Part shown: positions 53,787 to 63,997 of the stretch, piece after piece
Numbering within the stretch: the first letter of the stretch is position 1
Layout: the number at the start of each line of letters is the position of its first letter
Source: Prostheceraeus crozeri
Taxonomy: Eukaryota > Platyhelminthes > Polycladida > Euryleptidae
Assembly (NCBI GenBank): GCA_907163375.1
Contig: CAJQUW010013623.1
Location: 186,001 to 250,000 of the forward strand
Direction of reading: 5' to 3'
Length of the DNA stretch: 64,000 bases
Position numbers and translations under genes: made by a program
Notes under the pieces: generated by a model
The model's database searches: none
What the model was told of the DNA's origin: nothing
What the model saw: the letters and a program-made list of their open reading frames with translations, nothing else

Positions 53787-54234
53787 GGTGAGTGTCGGTG
53801 AGCTCCTGCTATCAGGTTGTTTTCATGTAGTCTCTTGCTATCAAGAGATTCGCTTCTGCTCATAAAACATATCATCGCTGTAATACCTCCTTTGCTCGAG
53901 CGTTCCTTCGGGACGGCGGGTACTGCCGTAGAGGGATTGCGTTGCACGGGTTGTTCGTCGTTTGTTAGACCGAAACCTCTGAGCCGTTGCTCATGTTGGG
54001 CGTTCGACTTCATACTCAACGTGATGCTTTCTCTCGCCAGGTCAGAGTACTTTAGCCATTCAACAAAGGTTAGTCTTTATGATATGGAGTAGAGTGAAAT
54101 GTAACTCATTAGATGTTACTTCAATGATTGTTCCCATGATAAACGTTGACTAGGCAAATGAAACGATTCTGATCTTTCCTTTTCAGTGATTGAAATCTGT
54201 GTTGACAAAGTCTAATTAAACCTTATCTACCAAA

Positions 54235-57200
54235 ATGGAGTTTACGAAAATCGAAGAGTATCGCGTCCGTGCTGAGAAGGAGAGGAAGACGATTAAGCAA
54301 TGTAAGTTTTTGTGCAATGGGGCAAGGATGAGGTACAGGTTGTGTTAATAAAATTCTTTAACTAACACCATTAGGTTTGCATGTGTGTGTGTGTGTGTTG
54401 AACGTAAGAATTAATTTTCATAAACCTCTAAATAACATCAAGAGGGTAGGAATCATGTCCTTATTAATTTTCAATGAAAATCAAGACGCCTAACCTCTCC
54501 CTACTCCATGATTTTCAAAACCGAAACTAACATTTCAAAAAAAAAATCCATTGTGATGTGTTTAGGTGAAATCTCTCATCACCCTCTTTTCTTCCGTTTC
54601 AGTGCAAGAATCGTTCGTCAATGGGGAGTCCGTTCCTGTAGAAGCAATCGGACAAGCCTACGAGCGACTTGGAATGTGTAAGTATCTTGATGGATTAATG
54701 CTGTCATGTATTAGCACTTCTGTATCCGTATAGTTCATTCTCCATCATTGTTGTCTCCGCAACCTCTAATCTCATCTCTTTTTTCCTCTCTACAGATTTG
54801 GCAAGAAAGGAGAAGTGGGAGGAAGCCGCGAGGCGGAAATACCGCGAGGAATTTCCGGCCCTACCTTCCCGCTCCACCACCACTGCCAACCAAACAACTC
54901 CCTACCATCGATCGACCTCGGCCATTGCCCCACCTCCACCGCCGCCAGCACCGGTACCTGTGCCAGTCCCTGCTCCCCGTCGCCACATCCCTCCGACACC
55001 AAAGCCAAGGACCCTTCGACCTTCAGCCCGTGTCCCTCTCCTGCCTCCTCCGCGTCCATCCTTGCTGTCGGAGTTACAGTCCTTAGATGGTAAGTAGTCG
55101 TGATTGGGAAAAAGGGGGCTAAGACTTCAAACTTGAAATGCTGATCATGTTACTAATCTCTTTTCTCTTTTTCTCAACAGATCTGGCGGCCTACCTCCTG
55201 GACCGTGACGTTCCCTCCCGTCCCATCGTCATCCCAGCATCGCCACCACCACCTGCAGCGGCCGACCTCCCTCTCCTCTCCGTGAAGTCGGTGGAGAGAT
55301 TGTTGGAGGAGCAGGAAATGGAGTTGGAGATCGTCGGAGAGGAGAGGGAGATGGAAGTCGAAAAGAAGGACTTTCGATGCCAGCGGTGTGACAGGGTCTT
55401 CGCCTCAGCCTACAGTTTGAGACGTCACACTGCTGGCCGTGCCTGCAGGGGAGGAAAGCGGCGACTGATCCCTCAACGGCCCAAGTGTGAAGGTTGTGGA
55501 CGCATGTTCTACAACAGCACCAACTTGCGAGTCCACATCGAAGGCGGTTCCTGTGGCAGTGTGAGGCATCCACCGACAACAACAGGTAGGAAGCATCCTT
55601 CATCGCACGTCGGCTTTTCCTGTTCTTCGTGTCAGAAGACCTTTCCTACAGAGTTAGTTCTTTCTTCGCACACACTCTGTCACACTCATTCCACTGAGCT
55701 TTACACTGACAACAACGTCACTCTAAGGCTGAGCAAGTTTTCCCTTGAGAGGCTCGTTCGCGATTATCAGTTAGAAAGCTCTGAAGCTGTGCAGGACATT
55801 CATCCTTTCTTGATGAATAACATAGGCTTAATTCATCAAATGTTGGCGAGTTTAGATAGATTTTTACTTAAGGGCATGTTCTATCTCACTGCTCGTTTCA
55901 ATAAGGTAGACAGTAGCACGGGAGAAGTAGAGTCCACTGTGACCATTAGGATAGCCTCCTGTGCTGCTGATCTATTAGGTGATGTAAACGAGTGGGTAGA
56001 GAGACATGCGACCTATCTCGTCAACAACTTAAATAAATTCAATGAAAGAGACAGCGGTCTGGTCTTTGATGGGATAGAGAAGGTAGACATCAAAATAAAT
56101 CTTTTAGAAAATTTGCAAGGGAGTGGTTGTTTCACCCTCCCCAAAGCACTGGCTGACAAAAAGGCTGTCATCAATGTAGAGTGTCAGTCCCAGTGTTTCA
56201 AGTATGCCGTCCTCTCCATTCTTCACTATAATGACATAGGTATAAATCGTGAACGAATCACCAAGTATCGTGAATGGGAGGATGAGCTTAAGTTTGATGG
56301 GTTAGATGTCAACACATTAGACTTTAAAGGCATCGCCCAATTTGAAAAGTTGAATAATATTAAGATTGTCATCCATCTCTGGGAAAAAGGTCTGAAGGGC
56401 GTTAGGTATAATAATCGTCAAAGTAACTTTGACCGGGTTGTCAATCTCCTCCTAGTCTATAGCGACAACCACCCAGAATGGCATTATTGTGGCATTCCCA
56501 AAATTTCAAAGTTATACCATCATCAAGCAACCTACAGGGATAATTTTTATTACTGTGATCGCTACACACGGCGTTTCACATCAAAACCATATTTTGAAGA
56601 GCATTACGAGTGGTGCTCTCGGGGTAAACTTCAAATGGAAGTCATGCCCAAAGATAAATTTTATAGGTATGAAGAAAACGGCAATGAGCTCAGTCCCATA
56701 TGTACCATCTATGCGGACATTAAATGTTATATTGAACAAGAAGATCTAAGTCATGAGCCAGCAGCCATTGCCTGTTATGAAGTTTGGCATCCATATTATA
56801 GGAACCAAAATAAGATGCATGTGTGGCAAGGCGAGGAGTGCGTTGAAAACTTCCTCAACTTTTTAGATAGGAAAGCCCGTTTTCATCAACGCTATGAAAC
56901 GGAGCTAACTAGGAAACCCATGTGCTTCACAGAAGCCGATAAAATCAAATTTGATAGGACCACGGAATGTCCCCGCTGCTGTTCATCCTTTGATGATCAG
57001 CAACATAAGAAAGTGAGGGACCATTGCCATCTCAGTGGTAAATTTAGGTCTGCCTTATGCAGTAAATGCAATATGAGACTTAGGCTCAAACGGCGAACGC
57101 TCCCCGTCATCTTTCATAACTTTAAATGTTATGATGCGCACATCATCATTCGCCATGGATTCGGTAAAATGAAATCCTGGTCATCTAAAGTGATTGCACA

Positions 57201-59145
57201 AAGTAAGGAAAAATTTATGTGCATCACTGCTAAAGTCCAAGTCGATAAGACGAAGGAGGGGAAGCCTGTCTTCTATGACATAAAGTTTCTAGACAGTTTC
57301 CAGTTTATGTCTTCTTCCTTAATTTCTTCCTTATAATTTCTTCCTTCTTCCTTATAATTTAGAAACGCTTCCCCTCACTCAACATTTAAAGAAAGACTAT
57401 CCCAACATAAGTGATAGTCTGATACGACGGAAAGGGGTGTTTCCTTATAGTTATTTTAGTTCAATGGATACATTGAAGGATACATCCCTTCCGTCCATTG
57501 ATAAGTTTAAAAATGATTTGACGGGTGAGGACTGTTCGCAGGATGATTATAGGCATGCGGAGCAAGCATGGTTAGAGTTTGGATGTCGCACTTTTGGTGA
57601 CTACATGCTTGCCTACTTAAAATTAGACGTCTATCTGTTGGCTGACGTGTTTGAGACTTTTAGGAAAGTCACATTAGAACAGGACGCCTTAGACCCCGTC
57701 CATTTTGTTAGTCTGCCGGGTCTGTCCTATCAGTCAGCCTTCAAGATGACGAAAGAGAGCATTCATTTACTGCAAGATGCAGAAATGTATACGTTATTTG
57801 AACGTGGTATTAGGGGTGGCTTGACATTTGTTAACAAACATGTTGTCAACAGCACCCAAGACATAGGATCGACCACGCATTTAATGTACATAGACCAAAA
57901 TAATTTGTATGGGAGTGTACTCTCCAAGCCTTTGCCACAGTCTGACTTCCAATGGGTAGAGCCCCATGACATTGAACACTTCTCCAATCCAGCACACATC
58001 ATGGCACTGAGAGATGAGGCCGACATAGGTTATTTATTTGAAGTCGACCTCATCTATCCAGACTGCATTAAGAATAGGACCGCTGATTTTCCTCTCGCAC
58101 CCGAATCTGGCATAGTCAGTCCAGATATGTTCTCTCCCTTTATGGAAGAACACAATAAGCAGTATGAGGCGGAAAATGACTTAAAGTATAAAGCCACTAG
58201 GAAGTTGTTGCTCACCCAATTGAACAAGCAGCATTACATCGTGCACTATTCCATCCTCAAATTCTATCTAGGTATGGGATGCAACTTGATAAAGTCCATC
58301 GCGCTATCCAGTTTAAGCAGAAGCCCTTTCTAAAACCGTATATAGAATTTAATAGCAAGAAACGGGCTGAATCCAAGAATCCTTTCGAAAAGGACTTCTT
58401 TAAATTTAAGAATAATGCCCTCTTTGGTAAAACCATGGAGGATGTAAGAAAGCGCATGGACTATCGCATCGTAACTGATCCGGAAACGAGTATCAAGTTA
58501 TGTCGCTCGCCGTTGTTTTGCCACCATGATGTCATTTCCGAAGACATCACTGGTTTTAAAATGTTAAAATCTAAAGTAGAACTTTGTAAGCCCATTTATG
58601 TCGGTCAAGCTGTCTTGGAACACTCCAAGTTAGAAATGTACAAGTTATTTTACCACACTTTTAAGACATGTCCACTTCTCCAACGTGTGGAATTAGTAGG
58701 AGGTGATACGGACAGCTTCTTCGTAGCTTTGACAACCACGAGCCAAGTCAAGCAGAAAGCTATTTTAAAATATTTAGCATCCAAGTTTGATAGTTCCAAC
58801 TATCCCACTGACCATCCGCTTTACTCTACCTCAAATAAAGCGAAGCTTGGCTGCTTCAAGGATGAGTGTGCCGGCAAACAGATAGAGGAGATGATCTTGC
58901 TTCGCCCCAAGATGTACTCCATGAAGCTAAAATCCTCAGAGCTTTCTATAAAACGGGCGAAAGGCATCTCGAAGTCAATCGTTAGAAAAATGACACATAG
59001 GGACTATCAAGATGCCTTAGATTCACTTAAAATCAAAAAAGTAGAAATGACCATTTTAAAATCTCAGTCGCATCAAGTCAGAACAACGACGTTTAGGAAA
59101 CGAGGTCTCAGCTTGGGAAGACAAGCGATGCTGGATGAGTCCTAA
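54235..59145 (+). pseudogene. Protein-primed type B DNA polymerase of Polinton/adintovirus type
   Basis: The N-terminal coding begins at ATG 54235 (MEFTKIEEYRVRAEKERKT) in short stretches bounded by GT-AG-like sites (54235-54301, 54602-54678, 54796-55090). From 55181 comes a long frame with two C2H2 zinc fingers (FRCQRCDRVFASAYSLRRH; CEGCGRMFYNSTNLRVH) and a Polinton-like block (VECQSQCFKYAVLS). Next are the HNH-like KVRDHCHLSGKFRSALC, FLDSFQFMSSSL, YLKLDVYLLADVFETFR, polymerase motif A (DQNNLYGSVL), motif B (NNALFGKTMEDV) and motif C (GGDTDSF). The family replicates linear DNA from a protein primer. Broken in the C-terminal half, about two breaks; well preserved, so probably not very old. 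No integrase, ATPase or capsid gene is seen nearby. Confidence 0.85.
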
Positions 59146-59149
59146 CCAC

Positions 59150-60080
59150 TCATTACCGTACGGCCATCCAGACACTCATCTACCTCCACCCAAGAGACAG
59201 AAACTTTCTCCTCCTCCGTCCGGCGATGTCTGATGATGAATGCTTCCTCTCTGTTGTGGTTGATGTTTTGCTTTTTATTCCATGGCGTTTTCTATGGGGC
59301 GTTGTGAGTGAATGCCTTGTAACATGCGTCCAACTCCTGATCACTTCATATCATGACTTACATATCAACTGGTTTTCCTGACGTTGTTTTCTCCCTGCAC
59401 ATGAGTGACTTTGTTTTCTCCCTGCATATCAGTGACTTTGTTTTCTCCGGTGATGTGAGATATAAAAACTTTGTTTTCTGCTACCATCAATATTAACTGC
59501 ATGTGGCTGTGATGAAAATCGGTTGTGGTGATGAATAACATATCATGTACATACTGTGTTGTTTTCCTTTTGACATAAAGATGGGATTCTCACTCAGTAG
59601 ATAGAAGTAAAAGTTTTAATCATTTTGTAAGATGGGTTGGGTTAGAAATAAAGTTGATGATTGTAAAGTTAGAAATAAAGTTATCACCATGTCGCTGTTT
59701 GTAAGATAGGTGAAATATAAAATGAAGTCATTAGTATTTCACTATTTGCAAGATAGGTAAAGTTAGAAATAAAGTCATATCCATGTCAGAGTTTGTAAGT
59801 TAACATCCTCACCAGCGAATGTGACATCATGGCAATTTCTTCGGCTTAGGAAACATCAACCACTTTGCTGACTCATGTCTATAAATACCTCTGACTCATG
59901 AGGTTGCAAGGCGTCAGTCATACGAATCTAATTAGTCTTGTTCAACCTTTTCACCGACATGTGTGGGTGTTATTTATCAGACAAAGCGATGGCGACTCAC
60001 GTCAGACAGCGTGACCTTTTCACCGACAAGTGTGTGGACGATAGTTCATTGCGATGACTCATTCAAAACGCATCATGTGA
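59150..60080. other. Intergenic region with short repeats and TATA box
   Basis: GTTTTCTCCCTGCA-(T/C)AT-AGTGACTTT repeats at about 59390-59450. AGTTAGAAATAAAGTT-type repeats with AATAAA signals lie at 59630-59800. CCTTTTCACCGACA(A/T)GTGTG occurs twice (59948, 60011). A TATA-like CTATAAATACC is at 59878, pointing right, but no plus-strand gene follows. Probably the convergent 3' end region of the polymerase gene and the minus-strand genes. Confidence 0.5.
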
Positions 60081-60581
60081 TTAACACAATTCTATTAACT
60101 GTGACTCATACAGATAACGCATTAAAGATTTAACAATGTCAGCTACTTTACTGATATCACGTAAACCAGTCATGATACAATGTCCGTTGTGAAACACTGC
60201 AATATGTACAGGGTGCCACTTCCGAATCAGAGCAGCAGGAAAGAGTTCAGTTTCATAAAATATACAATGAGGCGGAGATGAGGCATGAGTGTTCGCATTT
60301 TCTTGACGACTTCGTAACACATGGACTGCATCACGAAATGAGAAAGGTTTCCTAGGACTTGGATTTTGCCGCAGCGAAAGATTTGAAGATTTCGACCGTT
60401 GCTCATGCGAATGACCAACATTTGCGGACGACCGCGATGATAGACTGAATCGGGAAGATGGGTATGCAACTGTTCTAAATCGATGTCTCTTCTGAGATTC
60501 ATTTCGCGCATGGCGTTGATAATGCGGATGGGGAGCATGACTCACAAATGACATGAGGGTGGAGTGAACTTCCCTTTTATA
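60081..60581 (-). pseudogene. TATA-binding-protein-like gene of virus-like element
   Basis: TBP is the saddle-shaped basal transcription factor made of two ~80-residue repeats. Here the first repeat is recognisable from ATG 60538 (NAMREMNLRRDIDLEQL, YHRGRPQMLVIR, LQIFRCGKIQVLG). The second is recognisable near the 3' end (FYETELFPAALI, HIAVFHNGHCIMTGL), matching TBP signatures YEPELFPGLIYRM and SGKVVLTG. A minus-strand TATA box (TATAAAAG, 60581-60574) lies ~36 bp upstream of the ATG. Broken, about one break. Host TBP would be longer and spliced; this copy is compact and embedded among PolB-element genes, so it looks element-encoded. Confidence 0.75.
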
Positions 60582-60911
60582 CTTTTCCCATGAGAGTTTT
60601 GGAATCACAATGTAGCAGTGATCATTATGTAGAATCATCTCTTGAATGCGAATAAATACAATGCCGTCTCCTACGTTAATGACACGACAAGAGTGGGATA
60701 GGATAGCGCGATGTAACCTTCGTAGATGAAAGCGTTCTAGAGTTATCTGAAGTTGACGTTTCGTATCATGAAATGTAACACACTGACTTTTCCATGTTAC
60801 ATGGAGACATGCTGATAATTTCCACATGATTAAAACTTGAGTGAAGAAGGGTATGCCTAAGAAAGAAGGAGAGAGAGAGTCATGTTCATGTGTGGCATGG
60901 TGAGTGTACAT
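60560..60911 (-). CDS. Hypothetical protein upstream of TBP-like gene
   Basis: Open frame from ATG 60911 or, after a splice-acceptor-like TTTCTTAG, from the internal MWKLSACLHVTW. The region LQITLERFHLRRLHRAIL ... IVFIRIQEMIL ... YIVIPKLSWEKYKREV alternates beta-like and helix-like segments. It faintly recalls PC4-type coactivators, but this is too weak to claim. Function unknown. Confidence 0.4.
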
Positions 60912-60987
60912 TTTCTTTCTTGATACGGTGGCCGTTAGGCCGTGGTCTCATAAAGACCGATGGTGCGTTCTCAGTGTGTGGAGAGTG

Positions 60988-61557
60988 TTACTGTAGTTGA
61001 TCATCATCATCAACATGGACATCATTTTTAAAGGTGATGGAAACAAGATAGGGATTCAACGTAAACAACCTTCCGTCCCTGCGCGGACCCATGTAGATGG
61101 TTTGAATTTTAATTTCGAAGGAGTAGAATCCTTTTCCCAAAATGGGGAGCGGTTTGCAATTGAGTAAGTCGAATTCGCTGCCCTCCTTTTCATGGATGAT
61201 GAGACAGTGTCTATCCATATGCACATACATGTATCGTCTTTCCATGATGGGAACTTGTGGCCGCTTCCCATTGTGTCGAACAATTTCTTTGGGAATGGTG
61301 AGATTTTCTTTCAGGAATGTTTCAAGAGTATTGAATTGTAACCGTGTCCAATAGTCTAATGGCACACACACGGCCACTCCATGCTTTGTTGACATAATCT
61401 TAAGATAATCTATCCGTTGACTTGGAGTTTTTATGGTTACGGCTTCTCCATGATGAGTTATCTTTTGATTGAAAGCATTTTTATCCGATGGTAAGGTAAG
61501 GGAGTTCAGTGTACCCAGTGCGAGAGCAGAGGCGTTGATGGCTTCGAGCAACTGCAT
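60988..61557 (-). CDS. Virus-like element gene, family Q (copy 1)
   Basis: The start at 61557 (MQLLEAINASALALG) is preferred because the minus TATA box (TTATAAAAC, 61610-61602) is too close to the upstream ATGs. The C-terminal block ILGKGFYSFEIKIQTIYMGP with DGRLFTLN resembles LGAGFYSFHIEVPAVYVGP with DGNLISLN in the gene at 63314-63997, so the two are paralogues. Acidic tail DVHVDDDDQLQ. No known family recognised; mostly beta-strand by appearance. Looks whole. Confidence 0.6.
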   Translation of the reverse strand: MQLLEAINASALALGTLNSLTLPSDKNAFNQKITHHGEAVTIKTPSQRIDYLKIMSTKHGVAVCVPLDYWTRLQFNTLETFLKENLTIPKEIVRHNGKRPQVPIMERRYMYVHMDRHCLIIHEKEGSEFDLLNCKPLPILGKGFYSFEIKIQTIYMGPRRDGRLFTLNPYLVSITFKNDVHVDDDDQLQ

Positions 61558-61600
61558 GGTTAGCGCAAGGACGGAAATGATTGTCATGCGCTCAGTCGTC

Positions 61601-61612
61601 CGTTTTATAAGC
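61601..61612 (-). promoter_or_regulatory. TATA box for family Q copy 1
   Basis: GCTTATAAAACG on the minus strand, ~45 bp upstream of the preferred start codon at 61557. Confidence 0.55.
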
Positions 61613-61768
61613 AGACCTAGCTCCAATCACATGCGTTTCCCTTTTCTCGTTTTCCCTGTCTTTGTTATGTGACAAAGAGTTATCGCACGTGAACTTTTGA
61701 CTGCGTGGGTGGAAACCTTCCCTCTTACAAAGTCGTTCTAGTCCTCACAAAGACTTGAGTGACACACC

Positions 61769-61937
61769 CTTTTAGCGAACAAAGACGCATTCATTTATCT
61801 AACAAAGAGCCCGATAGTAATGCACAAAGCGCAATGACTCATGTTGTGACACGCCCCTTTTCTTGAACAAAGACGCATTCATTTATCTAACAAAGAGCCC
61901 GATAGTAATGCACAAAGCGCAATGACTCATGTTGCTC
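61769..61937. repeat. Tandem duplication, ~85-bp unit
   Basis: ACAAAGACGCATTCATTTAT... to AATGACTCATGTTG occurs twice in a row (from about 61780 and 61866) with almost no difference. Intergenic, between family Q and family P genes. ACAAAG boxes recur through the surrounding 250 bp. Confidence 0.8.
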
Positions 61938-61983
61938 TATACACCATTACAAAATACTCAGTGAAAAGAAAACTTTATTGCAT

Positions 61984-62430
61984 CTACACAATGTGTCGCG
62001 CATCAAACAAAGTCGTGGATGTAAACACACTCAGTTGAATCATGATATGTTTAACAACGTACGCATTTCCTTCCAACGTCTCTGCTATTCTCTCCATAAT
62101 TTTCTCCATATGACGACCATAAAATTGATCACTAAGAGTAATCCATTCTGTGCAATAAGATCCAAAACGAAGTGGTTTTTGTAAATCTTTCAACTCTATA
62201 TAAGCAACGAGTCTACCCTTTACATCTTGAGGTTGTAAACTCTCCATCAATCTTTTGAAGAGAGGAAGGCTTTCAGTGAGCACTACTTTCATATCATTCA
62301 TCTTCATTTTAAATGTAAGTTTCCAATCTTGTAAAAATCCATCGAATCCTTGTTGATCAAGAGTCAAATGACACATGTGGTTACTTAAGGTACGATGCGC
62401 CATCATAAACGATGTAACTATAGATTTCAC
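61984..62430 (-). CDS. Virus-like element gene, family P (copy 2)
   Basis: 148 codons, MKSIVTSFMMAHRTLSNHM... Shares RFGSYCTEWITL and QFYGRHMEKIMERIAE with the gene at 53150-53600 at the other side of the polymerase, so one is a duplicate of the other. Charged, mostly helical by composition. No known family. Looks whole. Confidence 0.6.
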   Translation of the reverse strand: MKSIVTSFMMAHRTLSNHMCHLTLDQQGFDGFLQDWKLTFKMKMNDMKVVLTESLPLFKRLMESLQPQDVKGRLVAYIELKDLQKPLRFGSYCTEWITLSDQFYGRHMEKIMERIAETLEGNAYVVKHIMIQLSVFTSTTLFDARHIV

Positions 62431-62576
62431 ATTGCTTCAATGACTTCCACTATGAATAAAACAGAAATAACAATCATGTTCCACTGTAAGTTTATTCAAC
62501 ACCAGACAAAATTTACAAGTACAGAATACACTTCATAAAATGATCATCATTCATTCACAAGGAGTAAAAACATGTT
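62431..62576. other. Short intergenic spacer
   Basis: AT-rich spacer with AATAAA-like signals. Nothing else seen. Confidence 0.4.
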
Positions 62577-63140
62577 TTACATAGACCCATGCTGTTGACA
62601 ATAATATAGATACAGTTCATAAACGTCATAGAGACTACAATGCCAGCGTGAAGAGAGTTTTGCAATGTAGGTAGCTTTATTTCTAGTATTACAATGGGAT
62701 GGTGGTCTGTAAAGGTGATGTCTCTCACCGAAACATATTGCCATGTCAAAAATCATTTCATCTCTAAACTTCTTTTGATCACAATGCATATGATAGTCTT
62801 GTCTTACACGATCTACCCAACATGGTAAATATAAATTATCAATGTGCAACTGAAGTGTTGTTGCTTCTCGTTCAGAATCATTTCCTAATATTTTAACAAT
62901 ATGAAAACCTGACAGCCACCGTTTGAAATCACTTATCAAATACGTTTCATTTACAAATCCAATATGAATCAAAATAGAAGGATCAAGTCCATGCACATGA
63001 CGTCGTGACCATTCGTCTTTGTGTGGAGGACAGTAGGCAAATCTATGATATACACTAACAACAGTTTGATCACTTTCTCTCATTGCAATAGCACTCAATT
63101 CCTGCATGGGTGTTCCCTCACTGTCTATGAAGATGACAAC
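62577..63140 (-). CDS. DEDDh-type 3'-5' exonuclease-like protein of virus-like element
   Basis: The frame enters at a splice-acceptor-like TATTGTAG (63141) with VVIFIDSEGTPMQELSAIAM, which fits Exo I (D-x-E) of the DnaQ/DEDDh superfamily. Then come WSRRHVHGLDPSILIHIGF and KRWLSGFHIVKILGND, and near the C-terminus HCSLYDVYELYLYY, which fits Exo III (H-x4-D). The family removes nucleotides from 3' ends and can proofread or process DNA/RNA ends. The ATG-initiated part starts at 63107, but that would exclude the first catalytic acid, so I prefer the upstream entry. Open throughout. Confidence 0.6.
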   Translation of the reverse strand, partial: VVIFIDSEGTPMQELSAIAMRESDQTVVSVYHRFAYCPPHKDEWSRRHVHGLDPSILIHIGFVNETYLISDFKRWLSGFHIVKILGNDSEREATTLQLHIDNLYLPCWVDRVRQDYHMHCDQKKFRDEMIFDMAICFGERHHLYRPPSHCNTRNKATYIAKLSSRWHCSLYDVYELYLYYCQQHGSM

Positions 63141-63162
63141 CTACAATATCAAAAAGACTTCA

Positions 63163-63325
63163 TTACAAAATAATACATTGAGCAGGAACTTTACAAGGAT
63201 GTCTGTCCTTTACATAACAAAAGATACATACAACATGATGACAATGTTTTATTTGAACATAACGCGCAAGACCGCGTTTTCCACATTCACTACATACTAA
63301 CTGATTACAATACTTAAGATTTCTC
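63163..63325 (-). CDS. Cys/His-rich exon-like segment next to the nuclease gene
   Basis: Reads NLKYCNQLVCSECGKRGLA, then HCHHVVCIFCYVKDRHPC: paired Cys/His knuckles (C-x2-C, C-x2-C and HPC) that look zinc-binding. It ends ~20 bp before the acceptor-like site of the nuclease segment, so it may be its N-terminal exon. Alternatively it is a separate small protein. Confidence 0.5.
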
Positions 63326-63997
63326 TTTGGTGGTAGCACCATCTTTCTTTGATGTGCGACGACGTTTAGGTTTAGTGACAGGTTCTTGACACTCTTTGAC
63401 ACAAGAATCAATGACTTTCTCAATGTGATCAAGTCCTGTTAACTCAGGTTGATGATGAATTTGAGCAATGCGCAAATTGAGAGAAATCAAATTCCCGTCA
63501 GATTGATGAGGTCCCACATAAACAGCAGGCACCTCAATATGAAATGAATAAAAGCCAGCACCTAGCGATGACAATTCTGTTTCAACTGACTGTTCAACTG
63601 TCACTCCTGAAGTGACTTTACAATACTTGCTTTGTAAAATATAGCAGCGAGTGCCGCGATACAATGGTTTATAATAAGAAGTTTTCTTTTCTGGCCACAA
63701 CTGTAATAGTTCAGTAGGAATAAGAGCCTTTTGCCTCACAAAGTCTTCTAAAATGTCAAGCTGCTGTCACAACCAATTATCAATAGGGATACTCAGGTTT
63801 TGACCGCAACGATTTACTTGCGTATCCACTTTTGGTAAGTATACCGCCGGCGTTTGAAGATAGAGTCGAACACCGTTGTAGCGCACTTGTTGTTTGTAGG
63901 TAGGATAGCCGTGAATTACCTTTTCAATTTTCGGATTCCACAGCTCGAGATGATGAGGATTCAGTGATGCAGCAGTTGGAGTAGGATTCATGGCCAT
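63314..63997 (-). pseudogene. Virus-like element gene, family Q (copy 2), at window edge
   Basis: Begins MAMNPTPTAASLNPHHLELW at 63997 near the window end. The C-terminal block LGAGFYSFHIEVPAVYVGP and DGNLISLN matches family Q copy 1, and the tail is basic (KPKRRRTSKKDGATTKEKS), NLS-like. Appears broken (about one break). Function unknown. The gene order P-Q/P-Q around the nuclease suggests segmental duplication. Confidence 0.55.

Noticed and set aside
55229-55603. 124-codon minus ORF opposite the polymerase N-terminus
   Set aside because: Shadow of the zinc-finger-coding strand.
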